A DNA stretch of 64,000 nt from Oceanicola sp. (lineage in GTDB: Bacteria > Pseudomonadota > Alphaproteobacteria > Rhodobacterales > Rhodobacteraceae): NCBI GenBank assembly GCA_017792405.1, contig CP051231.1, positions 611,390-675,389 on the forward strand. The letters are read 5' to 3'. This document shows positions 17,482-26,784 of the stretch, piece after piece; position 1 is the stretch's first letter; the number at the start of each line of letters is the position of its first letter. The notes below the pieces were generated by a model. It saw nothing but the letters and a program-made list of their open reading frames with translations. It was not told where the DNA came from and did no database searches. Made by a program: the position numbers and the translations under genes.

Positions 17482-18651
17482 ATGTCTGATCCGATGTCGA
17501 ACGTTGAAATCGAGGATGTCCTGTCCTCCATCCGGCGCCTCGTGTCGGAGAACGCCACGCGCCCGCGCCCGCAAGCGGAGTCTGGCCCGCCCAGCGACTC
17601 GCCCAAGGCCGATGACGCACTGGTGCTCACCCCCTCGCTGCGGGTCGGAGATGAGCCCGAGGCTGCGCCTGAAGAGGGCGCGGCTGAAGAGCCAGCGATA
17701 GAAACCGCAGAGGCTGAAGCGCAGGATGAGTCGGCGCTTGATGCCTCTTGGGCAGAACTCGCGGGCAGTGATGCGCCGGAGGAGGAGGTCGCCGAGGAAC
17801 GCGCGTCTCAATCCGAAGCGCCGGAAGATGCTCTGCAGTCCCGTGTCGCCGGGCTGGAAGAGGCCTTTGACGATGGCGATGCCTTTGAGCCCGATGGGTC
17901 CGAAGTTGCCGCCTCGGAGTCGTCCTACGATTGGGATGATGAGGATGACGCCGACACGGTGATCGACCTCTCCACGCCCGACATTCCCGCTGGCCGCCTG
18001 CACTTTACCCGGGCCGAGCCGGATGACGTGATCGACCTCACCCCGGACGCCCCGGAGGAGGCCCCCGAGCCTGCCGTGAGCGCCGAGTCGGAGCTTCCCG
18101 AGGAGCCAGCCCTCGCCGAGGCCGAGTGGGAGGCACCACAAGAGGATCTGCCAGAGGAGTCCGAGGCCGAGGAAGACTGGCCCGAACCCGAGGAAGACTG
18201 GACAGCGCCTGATCTGCCCCTCCCCGAAGAGGCCGAGGCCGCCGCGATGGAGGAGAGCGCGGAAGACGCGCCCGAGGCGGAAGAGATCGAGATGGAGGCT
18301 GATGCGCCGCTGGTGTTCCGCAGCAGCCACCGCGGCGCCAGCCACGCGCCCGAGCCGGAAGACGCCGCGCTCGACGGCTACGTCATCAGCACCGATGCCC
18401 GCGATGCAGCGACCAGCATCGAAGAGGATGATGACCCGTGGGAGCCGGAGGTGGACCACATAGCCTTTGCAGACACCCCTGATGATCTCGCCGCCCCCTC
18501 CCTGATCGACGAGGCCCGCCTTGCCGATCTGGTCTCCGAGGTGGTCCGTGCCGAACTGCGCGGCCGCATGGGCGAGCGCATCACCCAGAACGTCCGCAAA
18601 CTGGTGCGCCGCGAGATCGCCCGCGCGCTGGAAACCCGCGGCATTCGTTAA
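17482..18651 (+). CDS. PopZ-like (DUF2497) acidic polar-organising protein
   Basis: 389 residues in three parts. The N-terminus MSNVEIEDVLSSIRRLVSEN resembles the DUF2497/PopZ N-terminal helix; residues about 35-320 are strongly acidic, rich in Glu, Ala, Pro and Asp, and probably disordered; the C-terminus (LADLVSEVVRAELRGRMGE then RITQNVRKLVRREIARALE) resembles the helical oligomerisation region of PopZ. PopZ organises the cell pole and tethers ParB in Caulobacter. Length and low-complexity middle vary widely in relatives. AGAGG precedes the ATG. A strong hairpin terminator follows. Confidence 0.7.
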   Translation: MSDPMSNVEIEDVLSSIRRLVSENATRPRPQAESGPPSDSPKADDALVLTPSLRVGDEPEAAPEEGAAEEPAIETAEAEAQDESALDASWAELAGSDAPEEEVAEERASQSEAPEDALQSRVAGLEEAFDDGDAFEPDGSEVAASESSYDWDDEDDADTVIDLSTPDIPAGRLHFTRAEPDDVIDLTPDAPEEAPEPAVSAESELPEEPALAEAEWEAPQEDLPEESEAEEDWPEPEEDWTAPDLPLPEEAEAAAMEESAEDAPEAEEIEMEADAPLVFRSSHRGASHAPEPEDAALDGYVISTDARDAATSIEEDDDPWEPEVDHIAFADTPDDLAAPSLIDEARLADLVSEVVRAELRGRMGERITQNVRKLVRREIARALETRGIR

Positions 18652-18678
18652 GCCCCGGCGCTAAGGCCCCCCTAAAAC

Positions 18679-18712
18679 GAAAAAGCGCCGGCACAGGGGC
18701 CGGCGCTTTTTC
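18679..18712. terminator. Strong bidirectional Rho-independent terminator
   Basis: Perfect 14-bp arms GAAAAAGCGCCGGC (18679-18692) and GCCGGCGCTTTTTC (18699-18712) give a GC-rich stem flanked by A and T tracts, so it can terminate transcription from both the PopZ-like gene and the opposing small gene. Confidence 0.9.
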
Positions 18713-18744
18713 ATGGCAGCAGAGCAGAAATCTTGGAGTTGGGA

Positions 18745-19065
18745 TCAGGCAGCTTCGGCCTGTTCGGCAGCCTGGCGACGCTCGCTCTCCTCGCGCGACA
18801 GCGCGACGGAGGTGCGGACACCCTTGCCGACAAATTCCATGAGCCCGCCCACGACCCGCTCGTTGGGGTCGATCCCGGCGCAGCTCAGCACTTCACGGCC
18901 ATCGCGCGACCGCGCCCAGCGGGCGATCTGCTCAGGGCCGTTGCCGTATTTCTTGTCATCCGCGATGGCATCATCCAGAGCCGCAAGAACAACCGCCGCG
19001 AATAGCTTGCGAGCGCGTTGGCCCTGTTCCTGGTTGAAAGCCGTGCCGTCGACAAAGTCAATCAT
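18745..19065 (-). CDS. Conserved small Rhodobacteraceae protein (DUF6280-like)
   Basis: 106 residues from the ATG at 19065, which has AAGGA about 7 bases upstream; a longer frame from 19128 lacks a ribosome site. The sequence [38 protein letters not shown] and [13 protein letters not shown] looks compact and globular with no membrane segment or signal. I recall this as a conserved uncharacterised family in Rhodobacteraceae; the DUF number is from memory. The function is unknown. It is divergent from efp across a 218-bp region. Confidence 0.8.
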   Translation of the reverse strand: MIDFVDGTAFNQEQGQRARKLFAAVVLAALDDAIADDKKYGNGPEQIARWARSRDGREVLSCAGIDPNERVVGGLMEFVGKGVRTSVALSREESERRQAAEQAEAA

Positions 19066-19283
19066 GCGTTTTCCTTGTTTTTCTTGGTCTTGAGGATGTG
19101 GCGTGCCGCCGATATAGGAGTGTTTCATCCCGATTCGATATGCCGCCTAAGTCATGGCAGCTATGCGCTCATTGCATAACTCTACGTCACCTTCCACCGT
19201 ATCTAGTCGGCTTGTCAGCCCAACAGCGGCAAGATATAGCTCCCGCCAATCCGCTTTCAAGATTTTGCCAAGGTTTCGCCATA

Positions 19284-19847
19284 ATGCCGAAGATCAACGG
19301 AAATGAAATTCGCCCGGGCAACGTGCTCGAGCACAACGCCGGCCTCTGGGTCGCCGTGAAGGTCGACCACGTGAAGCCCGGCAAGGGCGGCGCCTTTGCT
19401 CAGGTCGAGATGAAGAACCTCCGCAACGGCTCCAAGCTGAACGAGCGGTTCCGCTCCGCCGACAAGGTCGAGCGCGTCCGCCTCGAGCAGAAAGACCAGC
19501 AATTCCTCTATGAATCCGATGGGATGCTGGTGTTCATGGACACCGACACCTACGAGCAGATCGAGCTGCCCGCCGACATCCTCGGCGACCGTCGGCCCTT
19601 CCTGCAAGACGGCATGACCATCGTGATCGAGTACTACGAGAGCGAGGCGCTGAGCGCCACTCTGCCCCAGAAAGTGACCTGCAAAGTCGTCGAGACCGAG
19701 CCGGTCGTAAAGGGCCAGACCGCGGCCAACAGCTTCAAGCCCGCGACCCTCGACAATGGCGTCAAAGTCATGGTGCCGCCCTTCGTCGGTCAGGATGAAG
19801 ACATCATCGTGAATACCGAAACGATGGAGTACGCCGAGCGCGCCTGA
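19284..19847 (+). CDS. efp: Translation elongation factor P
   Basis: 187 residues from the ATG at 19284, the normal EF-P length. Opening [20 protein letters not shown] and the three-domain OB-like layout fit EF-P; the tip loop reads [19 protein letters not shown], with Lys at the position modified in many bacteria. It helps ribosomes at polyproline stalls. No modification enzyme (EpmA/EpmB, EarP) is nearby. A longer frame from 19098 is not supported. Confidence 0.96.
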   Translation: MPKINGNEIRPGNVLEHNAGLWVAVKVDHVKPGKGGAFAQVEMKNLRNGSKLNERFRSADKVERVRLEQKDQQFLYESDGMLVFMDTDTYEQIELPADILGDRRPFLQDGMTIVIEYYESEALSATLPQKVTCKVVETEPVVKGQTAANSFKPATLDNGVKVMVPPFVGQDEDIIVNTETMEYAERA

Positions 19848-19880
19848 TCGGAGATCGAGAACAGACTGTTTCAACCGAGG

Positions 19881-19903
19881 GGTGTGCGGTTTTGGCGCAC
19901 CCT
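19881..19903 (+). terminator. Probable efp terminator
   Basis: Arms GGGTGTGC (19881-19888) and GCGCACCC (19896-19903) pair with one G-U, followed by TTC. It lies 33 bases after the efp stop and before the convergent ygfZ stop. Weak T-tract. Confidence 0.45.
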
Positions 19904-19923
19904 TCGGAGCCTGTTTTACCGCT

Positions 19924-20676
19924 TTAGGGCCGCTGTCCGTCCCAGATTACCGTCGCATCGCCCGCGCGCATTGGCCCCTCGGCCCGGTCAAACCGTAGCC
20001 ACGCAAGCCCCTGACCGCCCGATTGGGTATAGATCACCCCCGCGGGTCGATCCCCGGCCAGCACCTCCGTGCCCACCGGCGCCGCGCCCTCCACGGCCAC
20101 CCGCACGAGGCCCTTTTTCAGCTCCGTCTTGTGCTTCATCCGGGCGGTCACTTCCTGCCCCACGTAGCACCCTTTGCGAAAATCCACGCCGTGTAGCCGC
20201 TCGAAGCCCAGCTCTAGCGGGTAGCTTTCACCTGGCACCAGTTCCACCCCGCTCTCGGGCACGATATGCGCCACGCGCATGGCGTCCCAATCGGTGTCAT
20301 CTCCCTGCGCACCGTTGTAGGCCCGCCAGCCCATCGCCGGATCGCGCGGGTCGGGCAGGGCGCCCTCGGGGGCAGGGCCGGTGCCACGGGTCACGCCAAC
20401 TTCGGTCTCTTCGATCTGCACAGCGGCCCGCAGCCGGTACATCTTCAGCCGTTTCGCCAGATCGGCGGCTAGCGGCGTTGCCACATCGACCAGCAGCGCC
20501 TCTCCCTCCGGCACGAGGAAGAAATCGGCCAGATACTTGCCCTGCGGCGTCAGCAGCGCAGCCCAGACAAGGCCGGTCTCCAGCCCCTTCACGTTGTTGG
20601 TGACGAGGTTCTGCAAAAACTCGAGCCGGTCGGTGCCGGTGATGCGAAAAACGGTGCGATCCATGGGCGCAGACAT
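19924..20676 (-). CDS. ygfZ: Folate-binding YgfZ/GcvT-domain protein
   Basis: 250 residues. The YgfZ signature KGCYVGQEVTARMKH is at about residues 160-174 and the N-terminus has the GcvT-like FLQNLVTNNVKGL. YgfZ proteins support iron-sulfur cluster enzymes with tetrahydrofolate through the conserved Cys. The ATG at 20676 is preferred over 20664 because GGAAGG lies upstream, within the end of the ABC exporter gene; the two genes are 6 bases apart, so it is probably the last gene of a three-gene operon. Confidence 0.9.
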   Translation of the reverse strand: MSAPMDRTVFRITGTDRLEFLQNLVTNNVKGLETGLVWAALLTPQGKYLADFFLVPEGEALLVDVATPLAADLAKRLKMYRLRAAVQIEETEVGVTRGTGPAPEGALPDPRDPAMGWRAYNGAQGDDTDWDAMRVAHIVPESGVELVPGESYPLELGFERLHGVDFRKGCYVGQEVTARMKHKTELKKGLVRVAVEGAAPVGTEVLAGDRPAGVIYTQSGGQGLAWLRFDRAEGPMRAGDATVIWDGQRP

Positions 20677-20682
20677 AGGGCG

Positions 20683-22416
20683 CTAGCCTTCCTCGGCGAA
20701 TTGCAGGCGATAGAGCTCGGCATAGGTGCCGCCGCGCGCCAGCAGCGCGTCATGGGTGCCTTCTTCCACCACCCGGCCAGCCTGCATCACCACGATCTTG
20801 TCGGCATTGCGCACGGTCGAGAGGCGGTGGGCGATCACCAGCGTCGTGCGGCCCTGGCTGAGTGCGTCCAGCGCCGCCTGAACCACCGCCTCGCTCTTGG
20901 TGTCGAGCGCCGATGTCGCCTCATCCAGCAGCAGCACCGGCGCGTCGCGCAGCAGGGCACGGGCGATGGCAATGCGCTGGCGCTGCCCGCCTGAAAGGCT
21001 TGAGCCGCGCGGCCCGGCGGGGCTTTCCAGCCCCTCGGGGAAGTCCTTCAGGAAGTCCGCCACATGGGCGCCTTCCAGCGCCGCGTCGAGCCGCGCCTTC
21101 GGCACCTCGCGGCCCAGCAGAATGTTCTCGCGCAGGCTGTCGTCAAACAGCAGCGCCTCCTGGCTCACCATAGAGAACTGCCCGCGCAATTCCGGCAGGC
21201 CAATCGCTCCAATCGGCGTGCCGCCCAGCGTGATCTGCCCGGAAGATGGGTCAACAAGCCGCGTCAGCAGGTTGAAAACGGTCGATTTTCCGGCACCCGA
21301 CGGGCCGACGAGCGCGGTGGTCTCGCCTGCCTTGGCGGTGAGCGAAAGCCCGTTCAGCACCGGCGCATCGCCATAGCTCAGTCGCACGTCGTCAAATACG
21401 ATATCCCCCGCCGGGGCGGCCTTGGGCGCGGCGGGCGAGGTCAGCGAGGGCCGCACGTCAAACATCTCGCGCACCCGGCCAAGGCTCACCTGCGCGGCCT
21501 GCCAGACCCCGCTGATCTGCCCCAGCCGCCGCAACGGCTCGAAGGCCAGCGCCATGGCGGTGAAGAAGCTCATGAACTCGCCGACCGTCTTGTCGCCGCC
21601 GATGATCTCGCGGCCGCCGTAGATCAGCACGGCGAAAAACCCGATGCCGGTCATCACGTCGATCAGCGCCGGAATCGCCGCCCGGCCAACCTGGTTGCGC
21701 ACCTCCGTGCCCCTGCGCTCGGCGGCCAGCCCGTCAAACCGGCGCGACTGGTAGTCCTCCAGCCGGTTCAGCTTGATCGGGTTGATGCCGTGAAACACCT
21801 CGTCCAGCCTGACCGACATGTGCTGCGCCAGCTGCCTGTCCTTCATGGCGGTGCGGCGGATGAAGGCTTGCGCCAGCAGGGTCGGGGCCACCAGCAGCGG
21901 CGTGCCGATCAGCGCCACCAGCGTCCACTGCCAGTCGATCCAGAGCACCACCGCCAGCAGCGAAATCAGCGCCACCACGTCGCGCCCGAGCCCGGTGATC
22001 ACCACATTGGACACCTCGCGCACCGCCCCCGTGTCATTGGAGACCCGCTCGATCAGCGCGCCGGGCGGGTTGCGCCCGTGCCACGTGGTGTCGAGCCGCA
22101 TCAGGTGGGCGACGAGCCGGGTTTTCATCTTGAAAACAACGTTCGAGGCGACCCGCGCAAGCAGCAGCTTCTGCCCCACCGAGGTGAAGGCGCGGATGAG
22201 GAAAATGGCCAGAATGCCAAGCCCCACCGTCCAGAGCGCGCCGCTTTGCCCGGCGATGAAGACGGAGTCGAACATCGGCTTCATCATGTAGCTGAGAAAG
22301 CCCAGCATCGAGCCTTCGATGGCCATGAGCATCCCGGCGAACACCAGCGCCGGCCAATGCGGCCTCAGGTAGCCCCGCCAAAGCCATCCAAAGGCTGTGT
22401 GCCGCGGTTCGCTCAC
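20683..22416 (-). CDS. MsbA-like ABC exporter (fused permease-ATPase)
   Basis: 577 residues from a GTG at 22416 that overlaps the stop of the upstream phosphatase gene (GTGA). An N-terminal six-helix export domain is followed by an ATPase with Walker A LVGPSGAGKSTVF, signature SLSGGQRQRIAIARALL and Walker B VLLLDEATSALD, then the H-loop VIAHRLSTV. Closest in pattern to lipid A/multidrug half-transporters, so it would work as a homodimer in the inner membrane. The phosphatase partner suggests a lipid or envelope role (inference). A longer reading frame into the upstream gene is not used. Confidence 0.9.
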   Translation of the reverse strand: MSEPRHTAFGWLWRGYLRPHWPALVFAGMLMAIEGSMLGFLSYMMKPMFDSVFIAGQSGALWTVGLGILAIFLIRAFTSVGQKLLLARVASNVVFKMKTRLVAHLMRLDTTWHGRNPPGALIERVSNDTGAVREVSNVVITGLGRDVVALISLLAVVLWIDWQWTLVALIGTPLLVAPTLLAQAFIRRTAMKDRQLAQHMSVRLDEVFHGINPIKLNRLEDYQSRRFDGLAAERRGTEVRNQVGRAAIPALIDVMTGIGFFAVLIYGGREIIGGDKTVGEFMSFFTAMALAFEPLRRLGQISGVWQAAQVSLGRVREMFDVRPSLTSPAAPKAAPAGDIVFDDVRLSYGDAPVLNGLSLTAKAGETTALVGPSGAGKSTVFNLLTRLVDPSSGQITLGGTPIGAIGLPELRGQFSMVSQEALLFDDSLRENILLGREVPKARLDAALEGAHVADFLKDFPEGLESPAGPRGSSLSGGQRQRIAIARALLRDAPVLLLDEATSALDTKSEAVVQAALDALSQGRTTLVIAHRLSTVRNADKIVVMQAGRVVEEGTHDALLARGGTYAELYRLQFAEEG

Positions 22417-23108
22417 GCGGCGTCCTTCCGGCTGCGGGCCGCAAAGCTGCGCGCTACCGCTTCCGGGTCGTATTTGGTCAGGAACCATTCCTCCGCCCCG
22501 ATGCCCGTGGCGATGTGATCGGCCTCCCACATATCTATGATGTGGTCGCAAACGCCGGTCTTGGTCCACTTCAGGTGCAGATAGCGCGGAGAGAGGTGCT
22601 TACGTGCCTCCTCGATGGAGGATTTTTCAACAATCAGCTTGTAAAGCACCGAGGCAAGGCCCGCCCGGTCCGCGCCCGACTTGCAGTGCATCACGAACGG
22701 CTTCTCAATCGTCTTGAGCGTGTGGATCAGGTTCAACATCTCCGCGCGAGTGGCTGGCCGCCTTGCATAAATCTTGGCCACCACGAGGTTCAGTCCAAGC
22801 TCCCGGCAGGCCTCTTCCTCGAACAGCCAGGGCGAAAAGCCGCTCTCCTGACCGCGCAGGTTCAGCACCGTGGTGATCCCCATCGCCTTGTACTTTTTCA
22901 ACCTTTCGGGGCCGGGATGGTTGGAGCGGTAAACCCCCTCGGCCACCTTATCGAAATTTGCCCAGAAGGTGCGCAGCCATGCGTGGTCGAAGAGGTGAAA
23001 GTGCCACTTCGCCTGCCGCCGCTTCTCGGGCGTGGAGATGTCATCGCCAAAGGAGGTGCGGATCGCCCGCTCCTTGCTCTTCAGCCATTTCTTCAGCCCG
23101 TCCAGCAT
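22413..23108 (-). CDS. Protein tyrosine/dual-specificity-type phosphatase
   Basis: 231 residues from the ATG at 23108. The CX5R active site reads HCKSGADRAG at about residues 130-139, preceded by VLNLRGQESG and YRSNHPGP, a pattern seen in bacterial DSP-like phosphatases of the Siw14/DUF442 type. A general acid Asp is not obvious. Such proteins act on phosphotyrosine or on phosphorylated lipids and inositols. GTGA overlap with the ABC exporter suggests shared function, possibly dephosphorylation of an exported lipid, which is inference. Confidence 0.82.
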   Translation of the reverse strand: MLDGLKKWLKSKERAIRTSFGDDISTPEKRRQAKWHFHLFDHAWLRTFWANFDKVAEGVYRSNHPGPERLKKYKAMGITTVLNLRGQESGFSPWLFEEEACRELGLNLVVAKIYARRPATRAEMLNLIHTLKTIEKPFVMHCKSGADRAGLASVLYKLIVEKSSIEEARKHLSPRYLHLKWTKTGVCDHIIDMWEADHIATGIGAEEWFLTKYDPEAVARSFAARSRKDAA

Positions 23109-23234
23109 GGGGCCCCTTTCCAACTGTTTCGCGGGGAATAGCCTCTGCGCCCTGTCCAAACAAGCGCGTGCGGTGTTGACGCCGCGCCGAGCGGGCATAA
23201 GTTGCGCGGCAACGACCCTCCCCGGAGCAAGCCC

Positions 23235-24425
23235 ATGACCCTCGCCAACGGCCGCGAATACCTCGCCATCCCCGGCCCATCTGTGATGCCCGACCGCGTT
23301 TTGCAAGCCATGCACCGCGGTGCCCCCAATATCTACGAGGGCGCGCTGGCCGATATGGTTGATGCGATGATCCCCGATCTCAAGGCCGTGGCCCGCACGC
23401 AGCATCATGCCGCGATCTACATTTGCAACGGCCATGGGGCGTGGGAGGCGGCGCTGACCAACGTGCTCTCACGCGGCGACAAGGTTCTGGCGCTCTGTAC
23501 CGGGCGCTTCACCCACGGCTGGGCCGATGTGGCCGAGAAGCTGGGCGCCGAGGTCGAGCGGCTGGATTTCGGCAATCAGGGCACGGTTGACCAGCCCGCC
23601 TTTGCCGAGGCGCTGGCCGCCGACAAGGACCACAAGATCAAGGCGGTGCTCGTCGCCCACGTCGATACCGCCACCTCGGTGCGCAATGATATCAAGGCTT
23701 TGCGCGACCTTCTCGACAAGGCCGGCCACCCCGCGCTGCTCTGCGTCGATTGCATCGCCTCGCTCGCCTGCGACACCTTCGAGATGGATGCATGGGGCGC
23801 CGATCTTATGGTCGCCGCTTCGCAAAAGGGGCTGATGACCCCGCCGGGCCTTGGCTTTGTCTTCTTCAACGACCGGGCCGACGAGGCGCACAAGAGCGCC
23901 GATATGGTCACCCTCTACTGGGATTGGACGCCGCGCGCGAACCCGCAGTTCTTCTACCAGTATTTCGGCGGCACCGCCCCGACCCACCACCTCTTCGGTC
24001 TGCGTGAAGCGCTGACCATGATCCACGAGGAGGGGCTGGAGAACGTCTGGGAGCGGCACCGGCGGCTTGCCGGCGCGGTCTGGTCGGCGGTCGAGGCCTG
24101 GGGGCAGGGCGGCCCGCTGCGCTTCAACGTCGAGGATCCGGCCCTGCGCACCCATGCCGTCACCGCGCTCTCCATCGGGCGCGAAAACGGCAAGCGGCTG
24201 CGCAAGTGGCTGGAGGCCAACACCGGCGTCACGCTCGGCATCGGCCTCGGCATGTATCGCCGCGACGATCCCGAGGGCGATGGGTTCTTCCGGATCGGCC
24301 ACATGGGCCACCTCAACACCCACATGGTGCTTGGCGCGCTCGGCGCGATCGAGGCAGGCATGACCGCGCTCGAGATCGAACATGGCCGCGGCGCATTGGA
24401 GGCAGCGGCCCGGGCCTGCGCCTGA
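23235..24425 (+). CDS. sgaA: Serine-glyoxylate aminotransferase (class V)
   Basis: 396 residues from the ATG at 23235. PLP-binding Lys198 lies in VAASQKGLMTPPG, and the class V pattern is clear (PGPSVMPDRVLQAMHRG at the start; VDCIASLACDTFEMDAWG before the Lys). SgaA converts serine plus glyoxylate to hydroxypyruvate and glycine in the serine cycle and in glyoxylate detoxification. It is divergent from the phosphatase gene and stands alone. Alanine-glyoxylate specificity cannot be excluded. Confidence 0.88.
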   Translation: MTLANGREYLAIPGPSVMPDRVLQAMHRGAPNIYEGALADMVDAMIPDLKAVARTQHHAAIYICNGHGAWEAALTNVLSRGDKVLALCTGRFTHGWADVAEKLGAEVERLDFGNQGTVDQPAFAEALAADKDHKIKAVLVAHVDTATSVRNDIKALRDLLDKAGHPALLCVDCIASLACDTFEMDAWGADLMVAASQKGLMTPPGLGFVFFNDRADEAHKSADMVTLYWDWTPRANPQFFYQYFGGTAPTHHLFGLREALTMIHEEGLENVWERHRRLAGAVWSAVEAWGQGGPLRFNVEDPALRTHAVTALSIGRENGKRLRKWLEANTGVTLGIGLGMYRRDDPEGDGFFRIGHMGHLNTHMVLGALGAIEAGMTALEIEHGRGALEAAARACA

Positions 24426-24446
24426 CTCGGCGTTCGCGCGGCAGGC

Positions 24447-24617
24447 CTAGCGCCGCAGCCGCGCGATCAGCCGGTCGAGGGTAACGCTCACCAGCAGCAC
24501 CGCACCCCAGCCCCAGAGCGCAGCCACGATCATGAACCCGAAGAACAGGGTGAACCCCGCGCTCACGAGGAACGGCACGGTATAGTCTTCAACCCGTCCG
24601 ATGGGGCGATGGCGCAT
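24447..24617 (-). CDS. Small membrane protein, 56 residues
   Basis: An ATG at 24617 with GGAGAG 4-9 bases upstream opens a 56-codon frame ending in TAG at 24447. A basic N-terminus (MRHRPIGRVEDYTV) precedes one or two hydrophobic segments (PFLVSAGFTLFFGFMIVAA and WGWGAVLLVSVTL) and a basic tail (RLIARLRR). The layout resembles short inner-membrane proteins. No family recognised. It is convergent with sgaA (22-base gap) and downstream of the HisC-like gene by 70 bases, so it could be transcribed with it only from its own promoter upstream; order on the strand is HisC-like first, this gene second. Confidence 0.65.
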   Translation of the reverse strand: MRHRPIGRVEDYTVPFLVSAGFTLFFGFMIVAALWGWGAVLLVSVTLDRLIARLRR

Positions 24618-24687
24618 GGCACTCTCCGGTTCTGGCCCAAGCCTAACGCCGGTCTAGCGCGCCACGAGTCTCATTTGCGTGAACGGC

Positions 24688-25791
24688 TCAGCCGATGGCC
24701 GCCAGCGCCTCGGGCAGCACCCGCTCGAACACGCTCAGCTCCGCCTCCGGGGCCGCCGAAATGCGGATGCACCGGTCCTGCGGGGCGGCAAAGGGCATCC
24801 GCACGAAGACGCCGCGCTTGCCCAACTCCGCCACCAGCGCCTTGGCCCGGGTCAAGCCGCCGTGGCAATCGAGCGTCACGAAGTTGGTCGCCGAGGGCAG
24901 GGGGGTGAGCCCGTTGGCCTTCGCGATCCGTCCGATCCGCCGCTTGGCCGCCTCAACCTCGCCCTGCACGCGGGCGAGATGCGCGGTATCGGCCAGCGCA
25001 GCCAGCGCGCCCGCCTGCGCCACCCGGCCAAGGCCGAAGTGGTTGCGGATCTTGTTGAAGGCGTCGATCAACTCGGGGTGGCCCACCGCGTAGCCCACCC
25101 GCAGCCCCGCCAGCCCGTAGGCCTTGGAGAAGGTGCGCAGCCGCAGGATGCCCTCGTCAGACGGGTCCAGCTCCAGCAGGTCATCCTCCGGCGCGAACTC
25201 CACATAGGCCTCGTCGAGGACCAGCAGGCAGCCCTCGGGCAGCGCGGCGCGTATCTCGGCCAGCACCTCGGCACCGTGAAAGCTGCCCATCGGGTTGTCG
25301 GGGTTGGCGAGGTACACCATCTTGGCCCCTACCTCCGCCGCCTTGGCCACCAATGCGGCCGGGTCTTCGGCATCGTCGCGGTAGGGCACCTTGTGCAGCA
25401 CCCCGCCATAGCCCGCGACGTGAAAGTTGAAGGTCGGGTAGGCGCCATCCGAGGTCACCACCGCATCGCCCGGCGCCACCAGCAGGCGGGCGAGGTAGCC
25501 CAAGAGCCCGTCGATCCCTTCGCCCGGCATCACCGCTTCGGGGGCCACCCCAAGATGGCTGCCGAGGGCGCGGCGCAGGTCGTGCATCTCCGGGTCGCCA
25601 TACATCCACGCGCCCCGCGCCGCCTCTCCTATGGCGCGGATCGCTGCGGGCGAGGGGCCAAAGCCGCTCTCGTTGGCGCCCAGCCGCGCGTTGAACTCGC
25701 GGCCTCTGGCACGTTCCTGTGTTTCGGGGCCAACGAAGGGCACGGTGGAGGGCAGGCCCTGGGCCAGATCGGTGTAACGCGGGTATGTCAT
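24688..25791 (-). CDS. hisC: Histidinol-phosphate aminotransferase-like PLP enzyme
   Basis: 367 residues from the ATG at 25791. Fold type I signature residues are in place: NARLGANES, YLANPDNPMGS, VLDEAYVEF (Asp193) and the PLP Lys223 in TFSKAYGLAGLR. Histidinol-phosphate aminotransferases make the amino group transfer of histidine biosynthesis, but relatives act on aromatic amino acids; no other his gene is near, so the assignment to histidine is tentative. Frame extension upstream (to 26412) only shadows the opposite hydrolase gene. Confidence 0.83.
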   Translation of the reverse strand: MTYPRYTDLAQGLPSTVPFVGPETQERARGREFNARLGANESGFGPSPAAIRAIGEAARGAWMYGDPEMHDLRRALGSHLGVAPEAVMPGEGIDGLLGYLARLLVAPGDAVVTSDGAYPTFNFHVAGYGGVLHKVPYRDDAEDPAALVAKAAEVGAKMVYLANPDNPMGSFHGAEVLAEIRAALPEGCLLVLDEAYVEFAPEDDLLELDPSDEGILRLRTFSKAYGLAGLRVGYAVGHPELIDAFNKIRNHFGLGRVAQAGALAALADTAHLARVQGEVEAAKRRIGRIAKANGLTPLPSATNFVTLDCHGGLTRAKALVAELGKRGVFVRMPFAAPQDRCIRISAAPEAELSVFERVLPEALAAIG

Positions 25792-25890
25792 GGGGCCGGA
25801 TTTGCGCCGAAAATGCGCGCCGGGGCAAGAGGGTTGATGGGGCAGGTGGGCGACCGTAGGTTGGCCGCCAACACCACGGAGACAGCCGAA

Positions 25891-26634
25891 ATGCCCGAAT
25901 ACCTCGAAACGCCCCAGGGCCGCCGCATCGCCTACCACCGCAGCGCGGGGGCGGGGCCGGGCGTGGTCTTTCTGGGCGGCTTCAAGAGCGACATGCAGGG
26001 CACCAAGGCGGTGCATCTGGAAGACTGGGCCAAGGCGCAGGGCCGCGCCTTCCTGCGGTTCGACTATTCCGGCCACGGCGAAAGCTCCGGCGCCTTCACC
26101 GAGGGCGCCATCGGCGACTGGGCCGAGGATGCCGCCGCGGCGATCACCGCTCTGACCGACGGCCCGCAGGTGCTCGTCGGCTCCTCCATGGGCGGCTGGA
26201 TCTCGCTGCTGATGGCCAAGCGGCTGGGCGCAAAGCTCGCCGGCCTCGTCACCATCGCCGCCGCGCCGGATTTTACCGAAGACAGCATGTGGGCCGGCTT
26301 CTCCGAGGCGCAAAAGGCCGAGCTGGCCGAGGCCGGGCAGGTGGCGCTGCCCTCCGATTACGGCGAGCCCTACATCATCACCCGCCACCTGATCGAGGAA
26401 GGCCGCCAACAACTAGTGCTGCGCGATCCCCTCCCGCTGCCCTTCCCGGTGCGGATGCTGCAGGGCACGGCGGACGCCGATGTGAGCCAGGATGTCGCCC
26501 TGCGCCTGCTCGCCCACGCCACCGGCGACGACATCCGCCTCACGCTGGTCAAAGGCGCCGATCACCGCTTTTCCGCCCCGCCGCAACTGGCGCTGATCGA
26601 GCAGGCCGTGGCCGAGGTACTGACCGCGCTCTAG
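25891..26634 (+). CDS. Alpha/beta hydrolase
   Basis: 247 residues from the ATG at 25891. Nucleophile elbow GSSMGGW at about residue 96, an oxyanion-forming FLGGFKSDMQG loop near residue 32, a probable acid Asp in GTADADVS and the catalytic His in KGADHRFS near the C-terminus. No signal peptide, so cytoplasmic. Looks like the carboxylesterase/palmitoyl-thioesterase ABHD10-like group; substrate unknown. Divergent from the HisC-like gene. Confidence 0.85.
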   Translation: MPEYLETPQGRRIAYHRSAGAGPGVVFLGGFKSDMQGTKAVHLEDWAKAQGRAFLRFDYSGHGESSGAFTEGAIGDWAEDAAAAITALTDGPQVLVGSSMGGWISLLMAKRLGAKLAGLVTIAAAPDFTEDSMWAGFSEAQKAELAEAGQVALPSDYGEPYIITRHLIEEGRQQLVLRDPLPLPFPVRMLQGTADADVSQDVALRLLAHATGDDIRLTLVKGADHRFSAPPQLALIEQAVAEVLTAL

Positions 26635-26784
26635 GCGCCGCCCCCGGCCCAAGGTGACGCCTTTGTAAAATCCACACCGCACGGTTGCGCGCCCCCGCGC
26701 GGCTCACTACCTTCACTTTGCGGGAGAAATTTCGGCTCCCCGACCCATCCTGAAAATCCATTTCACATGACGAGTGAGTGACCC

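Noticed and set aside
22416..22569. Extension of the MsbA-like exporter into the phosphatase gene
   Set aside because: The added part is an alternative frame of the phosphatase; the GTGA overlap at 22413-22416 is a better start.
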